Position numbers and translations under genes: made by a program
In this document: positions 1 to 7,954 of the stretch, piece after piece
How the letters are laid out: every line of letters starts with the position of its first letter
Position numbering within the stretch: the stretch's first letter is position 1
Notes under the pieces: generated by a model
Told to the model about the DNA's origin: nothing
Databases searched by the model: none
What the model saw: the letters and a program-made list of their open reading frames with translations, nothing else
Origin: Phycisphaerales bacterium
Lineage (GTDB): Bacteria > Planctomycetota > Phycisphaerae > Phycisphaerales > UBA1924
DNA: 64,000 bases
Direction: 5' to 3'
Assembly: GCA_020850415.1 (NCBI GenBank)
Contig: JADZER010000019.1
Span: 1-64,000, forward strand

Positions 1-107
1 ATGTCCGCGAGATAGCGCACGGGGGTGGGTTTTGGGGGGGAGTTGGGGGGGGAAGCCGGTATTTGGACGAGTGGCGGGGGTCGGCGTGCGGGCGCTAGGC
101 TGGCGGC

Positions 108-731
108 ATGCGCAGGTGGCGGCATCGGTGGGAATGGGATGACGCGGGGTCGATGCGTCCGGTGGTGAACCCGTGGATGCGGAAGGCGCTGCGGGGGGCG
201 GGGCCGGAGCTTCGGGGGCGGATTCTGGCGGCGAGACGGGAGCTGCTGCGCGGGGAGCGGAGAGCGCGGTACGGGCCGATGCTGGTGGGGCTGGGCCTCC
301 TCATCATGGCGTTCGGGCCGGGCATCGTGCGCGGGCAGGGCTGGGCGGACTCCGGCGTGTACGGGCTGTCGCTCGTCGCGCTGGCCGCGGCGGTCGCGGG
401 GGGTTGGTGGCGGGGGGCCGGGATCGGGGATGAACTGATCCGGGTGGTGACGCTGGGCCACGACCTGTGCCCGTCATGCGCGGGGGATCTGGCGGGGGCG
501 GTGCCGCAGGCCGGGCTGGTGCGGTGCGCGGCGTGCGGGGCGCGGTGGCGCGAGCGTCTGGGGCGGCGGGTCGCGTCGTGCGGGGCGTGCGGGTACGACC
601 TGCGTGGGCTGGAGGCGGGTGAGGACGGGATGGTGCGGTGCCCGGAGTGTGGGGTGGGGTGGAGGGTTGGGGAGGCACTACTCGGCGCGGAGAGGGCGGA
701 GGATGGGAAGAAGGGGAGGGGCGGCGAGTAG
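108..731 (+). CDS. Membrane protein with two C-terminal zinc ribbons
   Basis: The 207-residue product has a basic N-terminus, two hydrophobic segments (about residues 55-75 and 83-103), then two Cys4 modules: C-P-S-C...C-A-A-C (about 121-145) and C-G-A-C-G-Y-D-L-R-G-L...C-P-E-C-G (about 155-186). The second matches the C-x-Y-D-L-x-G-L ribbon that recurs in this window and is common in planctomycetes; its function is unknown. The last ~20 residues and the stop codon lie in a dispersed repeat (669-737) also found at the end of the next gene. An internal ATG at 153 could be the real start. Membrane topology and zinc binding are inferred from sequence pattern only. Confidence 0.7.
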   Translation: MRRWRHRWEWDDAGSMRPVVNPWMRKALRGAGPELRGRILAARRELLRGERRARYGPMLVGLGLLIMAFGPGIVRGQGWADSGVYGLSLVALAAAVAGGWWRGAGIGDELIRVVTLGHDLCPSCAGDLAGAVPQAGLVRCAACGARWRERLGRRVASCGACGYDLRGLEAGEDGMVRCPECGVGWRVGEALLGAERAEDGKKGRGGE

Positions 732-737
732 TGGCAC
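669..737. repeat. 69-bp repeat, copy A (supplies a gene end)
   Basis: The element begins with ggaggcactactcgg and ends with ggcgagtagtggcac. Its ends are imperfect inverted repeats around a purine-rich core. Copies B (1447-1515) and C (1932-2003) are clearly related. In this copy the TAG inside the right end is the stop codon of the zinc-ribbon gene. Confidence 0.75.
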
Positions 738-790
738 GCAACGCCGTGAACTTCCCGCGTTCTTGGTGAGTTGGCGGCACCGGGATGGTC

Positions 791-860
791 GAGCGTTGAA
801 GAAGCAGGAGGGGAAGAGCCCTCTCCCCAACCCTCTCCCGCCGGGGGCGGGAGAGGGGGC
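791..860. repeat. 70-bp GC-rich palindromic repeat, copy 1
   Basis: A nearly identical sequence is at 2051-2121. Both contain a ccctctcccc-aaccctctcccg arm followed by cgggggcgggagaggg, so they can fold into a hairpin. Each copy lies about 50 bp downstream of a copy of the 69-bp repeat. The rest of the 732-966 gap holds no recognisable gene. Confidence 0.75.
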
Positions 861-966
861 CGGATGGCGGCCCTTGGTGAACACGGGCTTGATGTCTGAA
901 GTTCACGGCGTTGAGTGGCACGGGGCTTTGGGCTACCGCCCGAGGGCGTGGTATCCTCGGGGCATC

Positions 967-1509
967 ATGTCAGTAGCTCGCAACATGTCATTTGGGACCA
1001 TCCGGTACACCAACGACGATGCCGGCGTGCGCCGGCGGATGGTCCTTCCGCGGCTTCGGGGGGTGGTGCGGCGGTCGGTGCCGCGGGTGCGGGGGCGGGC
1101 GCTGGACGCGAGGTGGGAGCTGGGGCGGAGCGAACGCTGGAGGCTCTGGCCCTTCGCGGCGTTCGCGGCGTTCAACGCCGTGATGTGCTATCGGGCGGCG
1201 GGCCGGAACGGATCGTCGGAGCACTGGTCGTGGGACAAGCCCGGCATCTTCGTCGTGTCCGGCGTGTTCGTGCTGTTGGTGGTGGCGGTGTGCTGGTGGT
1301 TCGGGTCCATGATCGGGGACAAGCATCTCCGGCGGGTGCTGCTGGAGCACGACCTGTGCCCCTCGTGCGGTGGCGATCTGGCGGGTGAAACGCCGGATCG
1401 GGAGACCGGACGGGTGAGGTGCGCGTGCGGGGCGGAGTGGTGGTCTGGGGAGGCACTACTCGGGGCGGGGGAGACGGAGGGTGTGGAGAAGGGGAGGGGC
1501 GGCGGGTAG
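967..1509 (+). CDS. Membrane protein with one C-terminal zinc ribbon
   Basis: A 180-residue protein. It has two hydrophobic segments (about residues 58-75 and 90-115) followed by a ribbon C-P-S-C-G-G-D-L-A-G...C-A-C-G (about 137-160). This architecture is close to that of the gene at 108-731, so the two look like diverged paralogues. The reading frame is open upstream to 604, but that stretch covers repeats and lacks protein-like composition; the ATG at 967 gives a compact protein. The final residues G-R-G-G-G and the stop fall inside repeat copy B. The function is unknown. Confidence 0.65.
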   Translation: MSVARNMSFGTIRYTNDDAGVRRRMVLPRLRGVVRRSVPRVRGRALDARWELGRSERWRLWPFAAFAAFNAVMCYRAAGRNGSSEHWSWDKPGIFVVSGVFVLLVVAVCWWFGSMIGDKHLRRVLLEHDLCPSCGGDLAGETPDRETGRVRCACGAEWWSGEALLGAGETEGVEKGRGGG

Positions 1510-1515
1510 TGGCAC
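1447..1515. repeat. 69-bp repeat, copy B
   Basis: Related to copies A and C, with the same ggcactactcgg start and g-g-g-t-a-g-t-g-g-c-a-c end. It supplies the C-terminal residues and stop codon of the 967-1509 gene. It is not followed by the 70-bp palindromic element, unlike A and C. Confidence 0.7.
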
Positions 1516-1584
1516 GGGATCGGGGCCACGCGGGGCGGGAAAGGTCTGTCGGCTTTGTCCGACGCGCAGGCTCTTACCTGATTC

Positions 1585-1896
1585 TCAGCTTTCAAGCCTG
1601 TCGAGGACTCGCTCGATCCGGCTTTGGATTGCCTCCCAGCGTGCGAGCAGTGCGCTCCAGCGTGCGACATCCGACTCCTGCGCGGCCAGCAGCGCGTCCG
1701 CTCGTGCCGCACGCTCACGGTACTCTTTCATGTCTTTGTCTTGCTCGGCGAAGTACTCGTCCGTGTGGCGCTGCTCCAGGGTGAAGGCGATGAACAGGCC
1801 GCACTCGGGGCACCTGCCGGAGCGTGGGAGCCCCTTGAGGTCGTAGCGGCAGGCGTGGCACTCGAGATGTTGGGTGATGGTATCGTCGGAGGGCAT
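1585..1896 (-). CDS. Small zinc-ribbon protein with coiled-coil tail
   Basis: A 103-residue soluble protein. Residues 13-33 form a ribbon C-H-A-C-R-Y-D-L-K-G-L...C-P-E-C-G, the same family as in the neighbouring membrane proteins. Residues 45-103 are rich in E, R, A and L and look like one long amphipathic coiled coil (Y-F-A-E-Q-D-K-D-M-K-E-Y-R-E-R). The ATG at 1896 directly precedes the ribbon. Upstream frame continuation is through repeat DNA and is rejected. It may be a regulatory or scaffold protein; there is no specific evidence. Confidence 0.7.
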   Translation of the reverse strand: MPSDDTITQHLECHACRYDLKGLPRSGRCPECGLFIAFTLEQRHTDEYFAEQDKDMKEYRERAARADALLAAQESDVARWSALLARWEAIQSRIERVLDRLES

Positions 1897-1931
1897 GGCG
1901 ACGAGTGTATCGGCGGTGGGTTGTGCGGTGG

Positions 1932-2003
1932 GAGGTGCTGGCACTACTCGCCGCGGAGAAGTCGGAGGGTGTGGAGAAGGGGAGGGGAGGCGAGTAGTGG
2001 CAC
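1932..2003. repeat. 69-bp repeat, copy C (intergenic)
   Basis: The third copy lies in the 299-bp gap between the zinc-ribbon gene (starts 1896, minus) and the glycosylasparaginase stop (2196). It is free of coding function, unlike copies A and B. Its ends (gtgctggcactactcgcc and ggcgagtagtggcac) show the terminal inverted repeat best. Confidence 0.7.
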
Positions 2004-2050
2004 AGGGGTTTGGGGCACGCGCCTTGGCGTGTTTGTGCCGCGGGCTCGTT

Positions 2051-2121
2051 CGAGCGTTGTAGAAGGAGGAGGGGGAGAGCCCTCTCCCCAACCCTCTCCC
2101 GCCGGGGGCGGGAGAGGGGGC
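2051..2121. repeat. 70-bp GC-rich palindromic repeat, copy 2
   Basis: Nearly identical to 791-860. It lies just downstream of the stop of the minus-strand glycosylasparaginase gene and could form a hairpin in its transcript, but it has no adjacent T-tract. Confidence 0.7.
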
Positions 2122-2195
2122 AGGAGGCTGGGGCGACCGCCGCCCCGTCTGGGGCTCCAAGAGCCGATGGCTCACGGGGCTGCGGGGTACCGTTG

Positions 2196-3425
2196 CTACT
2201 CGTACAGGAACTCGCTCTCCAGCCGCTGGGCCTTGCCGTCGGTACAGACGGCGGCGTGGCCGCCCTTGAGGATGGAGGCTGAGCCGTAGGCGCCGTCTTT
2301 GCGGACGGCGTAGAAGGTGACGCTGAAGCGGGGGCGTTTGTTGTCGTCGAACATGCGGGGTTCGTGGGTTCGGTCGACGATTCGTTTGCAGGCTTCGAGG
2401 CAGGCTTCGGTGGGGGTGAGGCCTCGTTCCATGGCGTGGACGATCCAGGCGGAGCCGAGGGTGTGGATGACGGACTCGCCGCGGCCGGTGGCGCCGGCGG
2501 AGCCGGTGGCGTTGTCGCAGTAGAGGCCGGCGCCGATGAGGGGGGAGTCGCCGACGCGTCCGGGGAGTTTCCAGGCCAGGCCGCTGGTGGTGGTGCAGCA
2601 GCCGAGGTCGGTGTCTTTGTTGACGGCGGAGCAGTGGATTGTGCCGTAGGTGTGGGGGTTGCCGAGGGGGTCGAGGGAGATGTGGCCGGCACCGGAGGGG
2701 TGGGAGGGGGACGCACCTCCCCCGGCTCGCGCTTCGCTTGAGCCACCCCCTCCGCGATGCGGAGGGGGACCCATCGACTGCTGGCGCCAGGGTTCGGGGA
2801 AGTTGATGATCTGGTCGGCGTCGAGCCATTTGTCTTCGCGGTTGAGGTTGGCTCGCCAGTCGAGCCAGGCCTTGCGGGAGGCTTCGGTGTGGAGGTCCTG
2901 CTCGGGGAAGCCGATGCGGAGGGCGAACTTCTTGGCGCCGGGGCCGACGAGGAGAACATGGTCGGTGCGGCGGAGGACTTCGAGGGCGACGCTGGCGGGG
3001 TTCTTGATGTCTTCGAGGGCGGCGACGGCGCCGGCCTTGTGGAGGGGGCCGTCCATGCAGGCGGCGTCGAGCTGGATGACGCCGTCCTCGTTGGGCAGGC
3101 CGCCGTAGCCGACGGACATGTCTTCGGGGTCGTCTTCGACGAGGTTCACGCCGCGGACGCAGGCCTCGACGGGTCGGTGTCCGTCGGTGATGAGTTTGAA
3201 GGCGAGCTCGACGGTGTTTGGGCCGTTGTAGTCTTTGAGGCCGTTGCCGGAGGCGATGACGCACGGGCCGCGGTGGTTGTCGCCGGGGGCTGGGTGGATG
3301 GGGGCTGGGAAGCCCCCTGGCCTGGATGCGTCGGTCATGGCTTGTGCTCCGGCGGCGGTGGCTGCGGCTGCTGCGGCGGAGGTGGCGAGGAAGTGGCGTC
3401 GGTCGAGGGGGGGTGGGGTGGGCAT
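2196..3425 (-). CDS. Tat-exported N4-glycosylasparaginase / isoaspartyl peptidase family protein
   Basis: This 409-residue Ntn-hydrolase family protein would cleave the GlcNAc-Asn bond or a beta-aspartyl peptide after autocatalytic processing into two chains. The N-terminus D-R-R-H-F-L followed by an alanine-rich stretch is a twin-arginine signal, so export is likely. The block Y-G-T-I-H-C-S-A-V...T-T-T-S-G-L-A-W-K-L-P-G-R-V-G-D-S-P matches the start of the family's beta-chain, with the candidate catalytic Thr in Y-G-T. Known glycosylasparaginases usually have H-D-T here, so the two residues before the nucleophile differ. Just before this site, about 30 residues rich in G, P and S are encoded by palindromic repeat DNA (about 2695-2775), as if an element had inserted in frame into the linker that is normally cleaved. 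The start at 3425 places the Tat motif near the N-terminus. Confidence 0.85.
   Translation of the reverse strand: MPTPPPLDRRHFLATSAAAAAATAAGAQAMTDASRPGGFPAPIHPAPGDNHRGPCVIASGNGLKDYNGPNTVELAFKLITDGHRPVEACVRGVNLVEDDPEDMSVGYGGLPNEDGVIQLDAACMDGPLHKAGAVAALEDIKNPASVALEVLRRTDHVLLVGPGAKKFALRIGFPEQDLHTEASRKAWLDWRANLNREDKWLDADQIINFPEPWRQQSMGPPPHRGGGGSSEARAGGGASPSHPSGAGHISLDPLGNPHTYGTIHCSAVNKDTDLGCCTTTSGLAWKLPGRVGDSPLIGAGLYCDNATGSAGATGRGESVIHTLGSAWIVHAMERGLTPTEACLEACKRIVDRTHEPRMFDDNKRPRFSVTFYAVRKDGAYGSASILKGGHAAVCTDGKAQRLESEFLYE
2746..2768. repeat. Perfect palindrome inside the glycosylasparaginase gene
   Basis: A 10-bp arm ccccctccgc and its exact complement gcggaggggg are separated by gat. The flanks (2700-2745) carry further inverted segments. 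The block encodes a Gly/Pro/Ser-rich insert just before the autoproteolysis site. Confidence 0.75.
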
Positions 3426-3574
3426 GGGGGTAGTGTGGCAGGAAGCGGGGGCGGCGGCAAATGGCTGGGGGCCAGAGGGGGATGGGGATGAGGAAGAAGG
3501 CATCAAGGCATGCGGCATCGAGGCAGGGGCATCAAGGCATGCGACGGCGGGGCATGGGGGTAGGAGGCGGGGGG

Positions 3575-4027
3575 CTACTCGGCGATGCGGATGGGGATGG
3601 GGAGCTCGTAGGTGTGGGTCTCGCCGCCGAGGATGCCGAGGACGCCGGAGCGGGCGTAGCGGGAGCGGACGGTGAGCTGGGCGGGGGTGTCGGTGGTGGG
3701 GAGGGGGGCGGCGTCGAGGAGGGGGAGGGAGATGTCGAGGAGGGCCGATGCGCCGGGGTCGATGCGCTGGGAGCCGTCCCAGATTCCGGCGGCGAGATCG
3801 ACGCCCTGGGCGGTGAGGGTGATGTCGAGGCGGCGGAGCCAGAGGGGGGCGTCGGTGGCGTTGAGGGCGAGGAGCTCGACCTGGGCGGCGGGGTTCGGGG
3901 AGTCTTGGCTCGGGAGGGTGGCGCGGGCGGCGCTGAGGGTGGGGCGGGGGAAGTGGGGGCCCTCGCCGGAGCAGGCGGTGAGGAGGAGGAGGGGGAGGAG
4001 GGTCAGCAGGGTGAGTGCGCGGGGCAT
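3575..4027 (-). CDS. Small putative lipoprotein
   Basis: A 150-residue protein with a hydrophobic signal ending in the lipobox L-T-A-C (about residues 16-19), so probably a membrane-anchored lipoprotein. The rest is beta-rich with alternating hydrophobics (V-E-L-L-A-L-N-A-T-D-A-P-L-W-L-R-R-L-D-I-T-L). That resembles LEA14-type or immunoglobulin-like extracellular folds. No catalytic motif is visible. Between this gene and the glycosylasparaginase start lies a short direct repeat (ggcatcaaggcatgcg at 3499 and 3528). The function is unknown. Confidence 0.65.
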   Translation of the reverse strand: MPRALTLLTLLPLLLLTACSGEGPHFPRPTLSAARATLPSQDSPNPAAQVELLALNATDAPLWLRRLDITLTAQGVDLAAGIWDGSQRIDPGASALLDISLPLLDAAPLPTTDTPAQLTVRSRYARSGVLGILGGETHTYELPIPIRIAE

Positions 4028-4179
4028 GGGCGCAGGGTAGCAGGGGGGAGTGAAAGGATGACGGCGGAAGGATGAAGGATGAACGGGGAGCCTTGGGGTG
4101 CGAGCGTGCGTGCCGAGGTCGTCCGGTCGGGTGTGCCTCGAATGTGAGCTTTGAGCTTCTCGCTTTGAGCTTCGGCCGC

Positions 4180-5079
4180 TCAGGCGACGGGCGTGCCTTC
4201 GGTGGCGGTGAGGGACTTGTAGAGGGCGCTGAGGCGGCGGGTCATGGGGCCGGGGTGGCCGTCGGCGATGATGCGGCCGTCGAGCTTGGTGACGGCGGCG
4301 AGCTCGCCCATGGTGCCGGTGCAGAACGCCTCGTCGGCGCGGTAGACCTCGGTGGACGAGATGTCGCGTTCGGCGTGGGGGATGTTGTTGGCGGCGCAGA
4401 GCTGGAGGACGGTCTCGCGGGTGATGCCCTCGGGGCAGGCGACGAGGCGGGGGGTTTCGACGAGGCCGCGGGTGACGATAAAGATGTGGGTGGCGTTGGT
4501 CTCGGCGATGAAGCCGTGCTTGTCGAGCATGAGTGCGTCGTCGGCGTTGGCGTTGTTGGCCTCGATTTTGGCGAGGATGGACTGGATGAGGTTGCAGTGG
4601 TGGATTTTGGGGTCGAGGCAGTCGGGTGGGAAGCGGCGGATGGAGGAGGTGATGAGGGAGAGGCCTCGGGTGTCGTAGACGGGGGCTTTGTGCTCGGCGA
4701 GGACGATGAGTGTGGGCCCGGCTTGGTTGAGGCGTGGGTCCATGCCGCTGGTGATCTTTGGGCCGCGGGTGAGGGTGAGGCGGATGTGGACGCCGTCGGT
4801 CATGTTGTTGGCGGCGAGGGTCTTGCGGATCTGGTCGGTGATCTCGTCGTTGGTGGGGATGTGGGTGAAGGCGAGGGCCTTGGCGGAGGAGCGGAGTCGT
4901 TCGAGGTGCTCGGTGAGCTTGAAGATGCGGCGGTTGTAGAGGCGGAGGCCTTCCCAGACGGCGTCGCCGCCCTGGACGGCGGAGTCGAAGGGGGAGATGC
5001 CGGCGTGGTCTCGGTGGATGAGGTTGCCGTTGATGTTGATGAGGAGGTCGCGGTTCTTCTCGTTGAAGGTCTGGAGCAT
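4180..5079 (-). CDS. ilvE: Class IV PLP aminotransferase (branched-chain type)
   Basis: This 299-residue fold-type IV PLP enzyme most likely transfers amino groups between branched-chain amino acids and 2-oxoglutarate. Family marks include I-H-R-D-H-A-G-I-S-P-F-D near the N-terminus, G-D-A-V-W-E-G-L-R-L-Y and R-L-R-S-S-A-K-A-L. Lys158 in D-P-K-I-H-H-C-N-L is the expected Schiff-base lysine, and E-T-N-A-T-H-I-F-I-V follows. The related 4-amino-4-deoxychorismate lyases and D-amino-acid transaminases share the fold, so substrate is not certain. A sulfotransferase-like gene is transcribed just upstream on the same strand, separated by a 130-bp gap with a long imperfect inverted repeat. Confidence 0.8.
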   Translation of the reverse strand: MLQTFNEKNRDLLININGNLIHRDHAGISPFDSAVQGGDAVWEGLRLYNRRIFKLTEHLERLRSSAKALAFTHIPTNDEITDQIRKTLAANNMTDGVHIRLTLTRGPKITSGMDPRLNQAGPTLIVLAEHKAPVYDTRGLSLITSSIRRFPPDCLDPKIHHCNLIQSILAKIEANNANADDALMLDKHGFIAETNATHIFIVTRGLVETPRLVACPEGITRETVLQLCAANNIPHAERDISSTEVYRADEAFCTGTMGELAAVTKLDGRIIADGHPGPMTRRLSALYKSLTATEGTPVA

Positions 5080-5125
5080 GGGGAGTCCTTTTGAACGCGG
5101 AGGGCGCGGAGGGGAGACAGGAGTT

Positions 5126-5211
5126 GAACGCGAAGGTCGCGAAGGGCGCGAAGGAGGGGCTGGTTTGGATCGATTCTGGTTTGCTTCGCGTCCTTCGCGG
5201 GCTTCGCGTTC
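5126..5211. repeat. Inverted repeat of the gcgaag type between two genes
   Basis: The left arm 5126-5153 (gaacgcgaaggtcgcgaagg...) and right arm 5184-5211 match at 24 of 28 positions when one is reverse-complemented. The 30-bp loop is less GC-rich. The right arm overlaps the stop codon of the sulfotransferase-like gene. A folded transcript could slow or end transcription before the aminotransferase gene. The same motif recurs near 61,030-61,130. Confidence 0.7.
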
Positions 5212-5938
5212 AGGCCTTGAGTTTGTATCGGGCGAGGTGATCGTAGAGGGGTTTGCACTGTTCGTAGACGGGCATCAGGTGGTCGGGGACTGGGTCGGGC
5301 TTGGGGGTGTAGGGGGCGAAGCCTGTCGATCTTTCGACGCTGGCGTACCAGTGGGGCGCCCAGACGCCGTCGGTGTCGCGCGGGCCGGGGGGCCAGTGGA
5401 GCATGGCGTCGAGGAAGGGGATGCCGACGGCGCGGCAGAGGGCGGTGAGGGTGGCGCGGGGGCTTTCGAGGACATCGCGGGCGTCGATGACGGGGGGTGT
5501 CTTGCCCGTGCGCTCGCGCTCGGCGTCGAAGAGCTCGGCCTGCTGGGGGAAGCCCAGGTCGTGGGCGGTGGGGTGCTCGACGACCTTGATGAAGCTGGTG
5601 AGGACCTCGCGCGGGTCGCGGATGAGGAAGCAGTTGGTGAGCTTGGCGATCCAGGCGCGGTCGATGGAGGGGAGGAGGTGGTGGGCCATGTGCTTCTGGT
5701 AGAAGATGGCGCGGGAGTTGGGGATGGGGCCGGTGAGGGTGGCCGCGGCGGTGAGCCAGTCGGTGGGGCCGGCGGCGATGACCTCGTCCCGCCCGGGGTG
5801 GTCGGCGGCGGTGTTGGCGAGGTAGTGGGCGTAGAGGGGCTCGTCGATGACGGCGGTATCGGGCCGGTTCTCGAAGGCGCGCATCATCGCGGTGGAGATG
5901 TTGCGGGGGCCGGACCACATGGCGAGGTGGAGGGGCAT
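5210..5938 (-). CDS. Sulfotransferase-like P-loop protein
   Basis: A 242-residue protein starting M-P-L-H-L-A-M-W-S-G-P-R-N-I-S-T-A-M-M. This corresponds to the 5'-phosphosulfate (PAPS-binding) loop of the sulfotransferase superfamily. The later R-D-P-R-E-V-L-T-S-F (about residues 113-122) corresponds to the 3'-phosphate-binding segment. It therefore probably binds a PAPS-like nucleotide, but acceptor and true reaction are unknown. It is transcribed in the same direction as the downstream class IV aminotransferase and may be functionally linked. No signal peptide is visible, so it is expected to be cytoplasmic. Confidence 0.7.
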   Translation of the reverse strand: MPLHLAMWSGPRNISTAMMRAFENRPDTAVIDEPLYAHYLANTAADHPGRDEVIAAGPTDWLTAAATLTGPIPNSRAIFYQKHMAHHLLPSIDRAWIAKLTNCFLIRDPREVLTSFIKVVEHPTAHDLGFPQQAELFDAERERTGKTPPVIDARDVLESPRATLTALCRAVGIPFLDAMLHWPPGPRDTDGVWAPHWYASVERSTGFAPYTPKPDPVPDHLMPVYEQCKPLYDHLARYKLKA

Positions 5939-5961
5939 GGGGGGAGGGTAGGGGAAGATGA

Positions 5962-6012
5962 AAGGGTGAGTGGGTGAGTGGGTGAGTGGGTGAGTGGGTG
6001 AGTGGGTGAGTT
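5962..6012. repeat. 8-bp tandem repeat
   Basis: About six copies of gggtgagt lie between the start of the sulfotransferase-like gene and the stop of the HEAT-repeat gene. The last copy runs into the TAA stop of the latter. The 5939-6010 gap holds nothing else recognisable. Confidence 0.85.
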
Positions 6013-7819
6013 AGTCCTCGGGGATGGGGCGGGGGCTTTCCCCGTCGGGCACCAACTGACGCGCCATGTCTGCTGTATCGGGCCAGTGGTCACCGATGCG
6101 AACGATCAACTCTCCGGCAGCCCTCTGGACATCCGGGTCGCTGTATGTCAGGCACCGCGCGGCCCGCTGCATGACTAGGAGCCGACTCGTGGGCATGTCG
6201 GCGACGAAGCGTCGGAGTGTTCGGAGGCACTCCTCGACGACCAGCGGGTCCTCGCTGTCCAGCAAGGGCAGCAGGACCGGGAGACCCGGCTCGACCATGC
6301 CCAGGTCCAGCAGGTCCAGCAGGGCGAGACGGGCGGACTCGGGCAGATCGGGGCAGGAGGCGAGCTTCTGGGCAGGCTCAAAGTGCATGCCGGATGACCA
6401 GATATGTTCCGCTGCCAATCCTCTGACGGACTCGTCCGGATCGGTGAGAGCGACACTGATCACAAGATCGCTCGCCTGCGATCGCATCTTGCCCGGGAAC
6501 GCCTCCATGACGCCGTCCAACGCCGCCCGGCGGGTCGCCGGATCGTCGTCCCTGAGCAGCGATGCCATGGCGGTCCGTGCGGGCTCGGAGTGCTCAAAGT
6601 GGCGTCCCAGCACGACCGCCGCCAGACGCTGCCCCCTGCCTTTGGTCTGCGCGATCGTCGCGAGGGGCCGCACCGCGTCTTCGGAGTGCAATCGGAAGAT
6701 GTAGAAGAAGGGCAGAGAGAGCTCCACCTCGGGAGGATGTCCGCTCTCGAGGCGGCGGATCAGCACTGGGAGTGCGGCTGCGGCGGCCGGTGGTGGGGTG
6801 GTCGCGTCCGACCATCGCCGACCGCTCTGGTAGCCGCCGATGAAGCTGCCGAAACAACTCGACACCGCGGCGGCCGTTGCCTGGGAGGGCACGAACCGCT
6901 CGTCGCTGAGTGCAGCCAAGACACCTTCCGTGACCAGCTGGCAATCGCCGGCATCTCTCGGGCTGAGCCATAACGCCACGGTCTCCGCTTGCTCGCACGA
7001 CCACCTCGAACCAAGCGACTCTCTTGCAAGGTAGTGGCCGAACCGGAGTTGCCAGTCCCAGAGTTGGTAGCGGGAGACTCGCGCCCGGAGCGCGTCGTCG
7101 CCGGCGCCGGTGTACCAAGACTGGGGTAACCATCGACTTCCAACGATGAGCACCGTTGTGGGAACGAGCCCGATGGGGCCGGTGCGCAGCGCTCGCGGTA
7201 CGGTCTGGCCGTAGAGGCCGATCGTGACGAGGCCGAGTCCTAGCGCGGTCGCCCTTCGCCGCCTACGCGGCCGGTAAAGGGCGCGGATGCTCGCCGGCTC
7301 GTGGCCGCACTCCGGGCAGGTCAGCGGGGCGGCGCCCGGCGCGTCTCGGGCGATCGTCGCGCTCATGTCGTACCAGCACTTGGGGCAGCGGCGGCGGCCG
7401 TTGGAGCGGTCGCCTCGGTAGGCCCAGACGGCCAGCGCGAGGCCGAAGGCGGCGACGCCGTAGAAGGCGGCGCTGAGGGGGTGGATGCTCAGGGTCTCGT
7501 CGTTGCCGGTGGTCTCCCAGCGGCGGACCCAGAGGGCGGCGGGGGCCAGGGCGATGCCGCCGGCGGTGGAGAGGATGCCGACGAGAAGCGAGCGGAGGTC
7601 GTGGCGGCGGATCTGGAGGGCGGTCTCGGTGGGGGCCTGGTAGGCGCAGGCGGGGCAGGTGCGCCCTTGGGTCTGGCGCATGTCGGCCTTGCACTCGGGG
7701 CAGCGCCGGGCGCCGGGGATGGTCCGGGCGCGCCGGGCGCGGAGGATGACGGAGGCGCCCCAGAGGGCGGTGAAGGCGGCGAGGAAGAAGAGAACGGTGT
7801 TGGCGGGGGGGAGTCCCAC
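6011..7819 (-). CDS. Membrane protein with two zinc ribbons and C-terminal HEAT-like repeats
   Basis: This 602-residue protein begins with a transmembrane segment (about residues 5-25). A C-P-E-C...C-P-A-C ribbon (about 39-58), two more hydrophobic segments, a second ribbon C-P-K-C-W-Y-D-M...C-P-E-C-G (about 147-174) and another hydrophobic segment follow. The C-terminal half is built of helical pairs with recurring phrases such as R-L-A-A-V-V-L-G-R, D-D-P-A-T-R-R-A-A-L-D-G-V and D-P-D-V-Q-R-A-A-G-E-L-I, typical of HEAT repeats used as protein-binding surfaces. The role is unknown. The ribbon type links it to the other C-x-Y-D-x proteins of the window. Upstream it is bounded by a terminator-like hairpin at 7894-7929. 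Confidence 0.75.
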   Translation of the reverse strand: MGLPPANTVLFFLAAFTALWGASVILRARRARTIPGARRCPECKADMRQTQGRTCPACAYQAPTETALQIRRHDLRSLLVGILSTAGGIALAPAALWVRRWETTGNDETLSIHPLSAAFYGVAAFGLALAVWAYRGDRSNGRRRCPKCWYDMSATIARDAPGAAPLTCPECGHEPASIRALYRPRRRRRATALGLGLVTIGLYGQTVPRALRTGPIGLVPTTVLIVGSRWLPQSWYTGAGDDALRARVSRYQLWDWQLRFGHYLARESLGSRWSCEQAETVALWLSPRDAGDCQLVTEGVLAALSDERFVPSQATAAAVSSCFGSFIGGYQSGRRWSDATTPPPAAAAALPVLIRRLESGHPPEVELSLPFFYIFRLHSEDAVRPLATIAQTKGRGQRLAAVVLGRHFEHSEPARTAMASLLRDDDPATRRAALDGVMEAFPGKMRSQASDLVISVALTDPDESVRGLAAEHIWSSGMHFEPAQKLASCPDLPESARLALLDLLDLGMVEPGLPVLLPLLDSEDPLVVEECLRTLRRFVADMPTSRLLVMQRAARCLTYSDPDVQRAAGELIVRIGDHWPDTADMARQLVPDGESPRPIPED

Positions 7820-7893
7820 TGTGTGAGTTTACGGGGAGGGGGTGGTTGAGGTTTCGGGGTGTGGGGTGTGGGGTGTGGGGTGTTGCCAAAGAG

Positions 7894-7929
7894 CACCAGT
7901 CGGGCTCCTGGAGGGGAGCCCGACTGGTG
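7894..7929 (-). terminator. Probable terminator of the S1-protein gene
   Basis: A perfect 15-bp stem (caccagtcgggctcc / ggagcccgactggtg) with a 6-nt loop lies 26 bp beyond the S1 gene stop. On the minus strand it is followed by a short ctcttt tract. The tract is weak, so termination efficiency is uncertain. Confidence 0.75.
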
Positions 7930-7954
7930 GCATTCTTAGGGTGAGATTTGAGGC

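Noticed and set aside
604..966. N-terminal extension of the gene starting at 967
   Set aside because: It would run through two dispersed repeats and the end of the previous gene.
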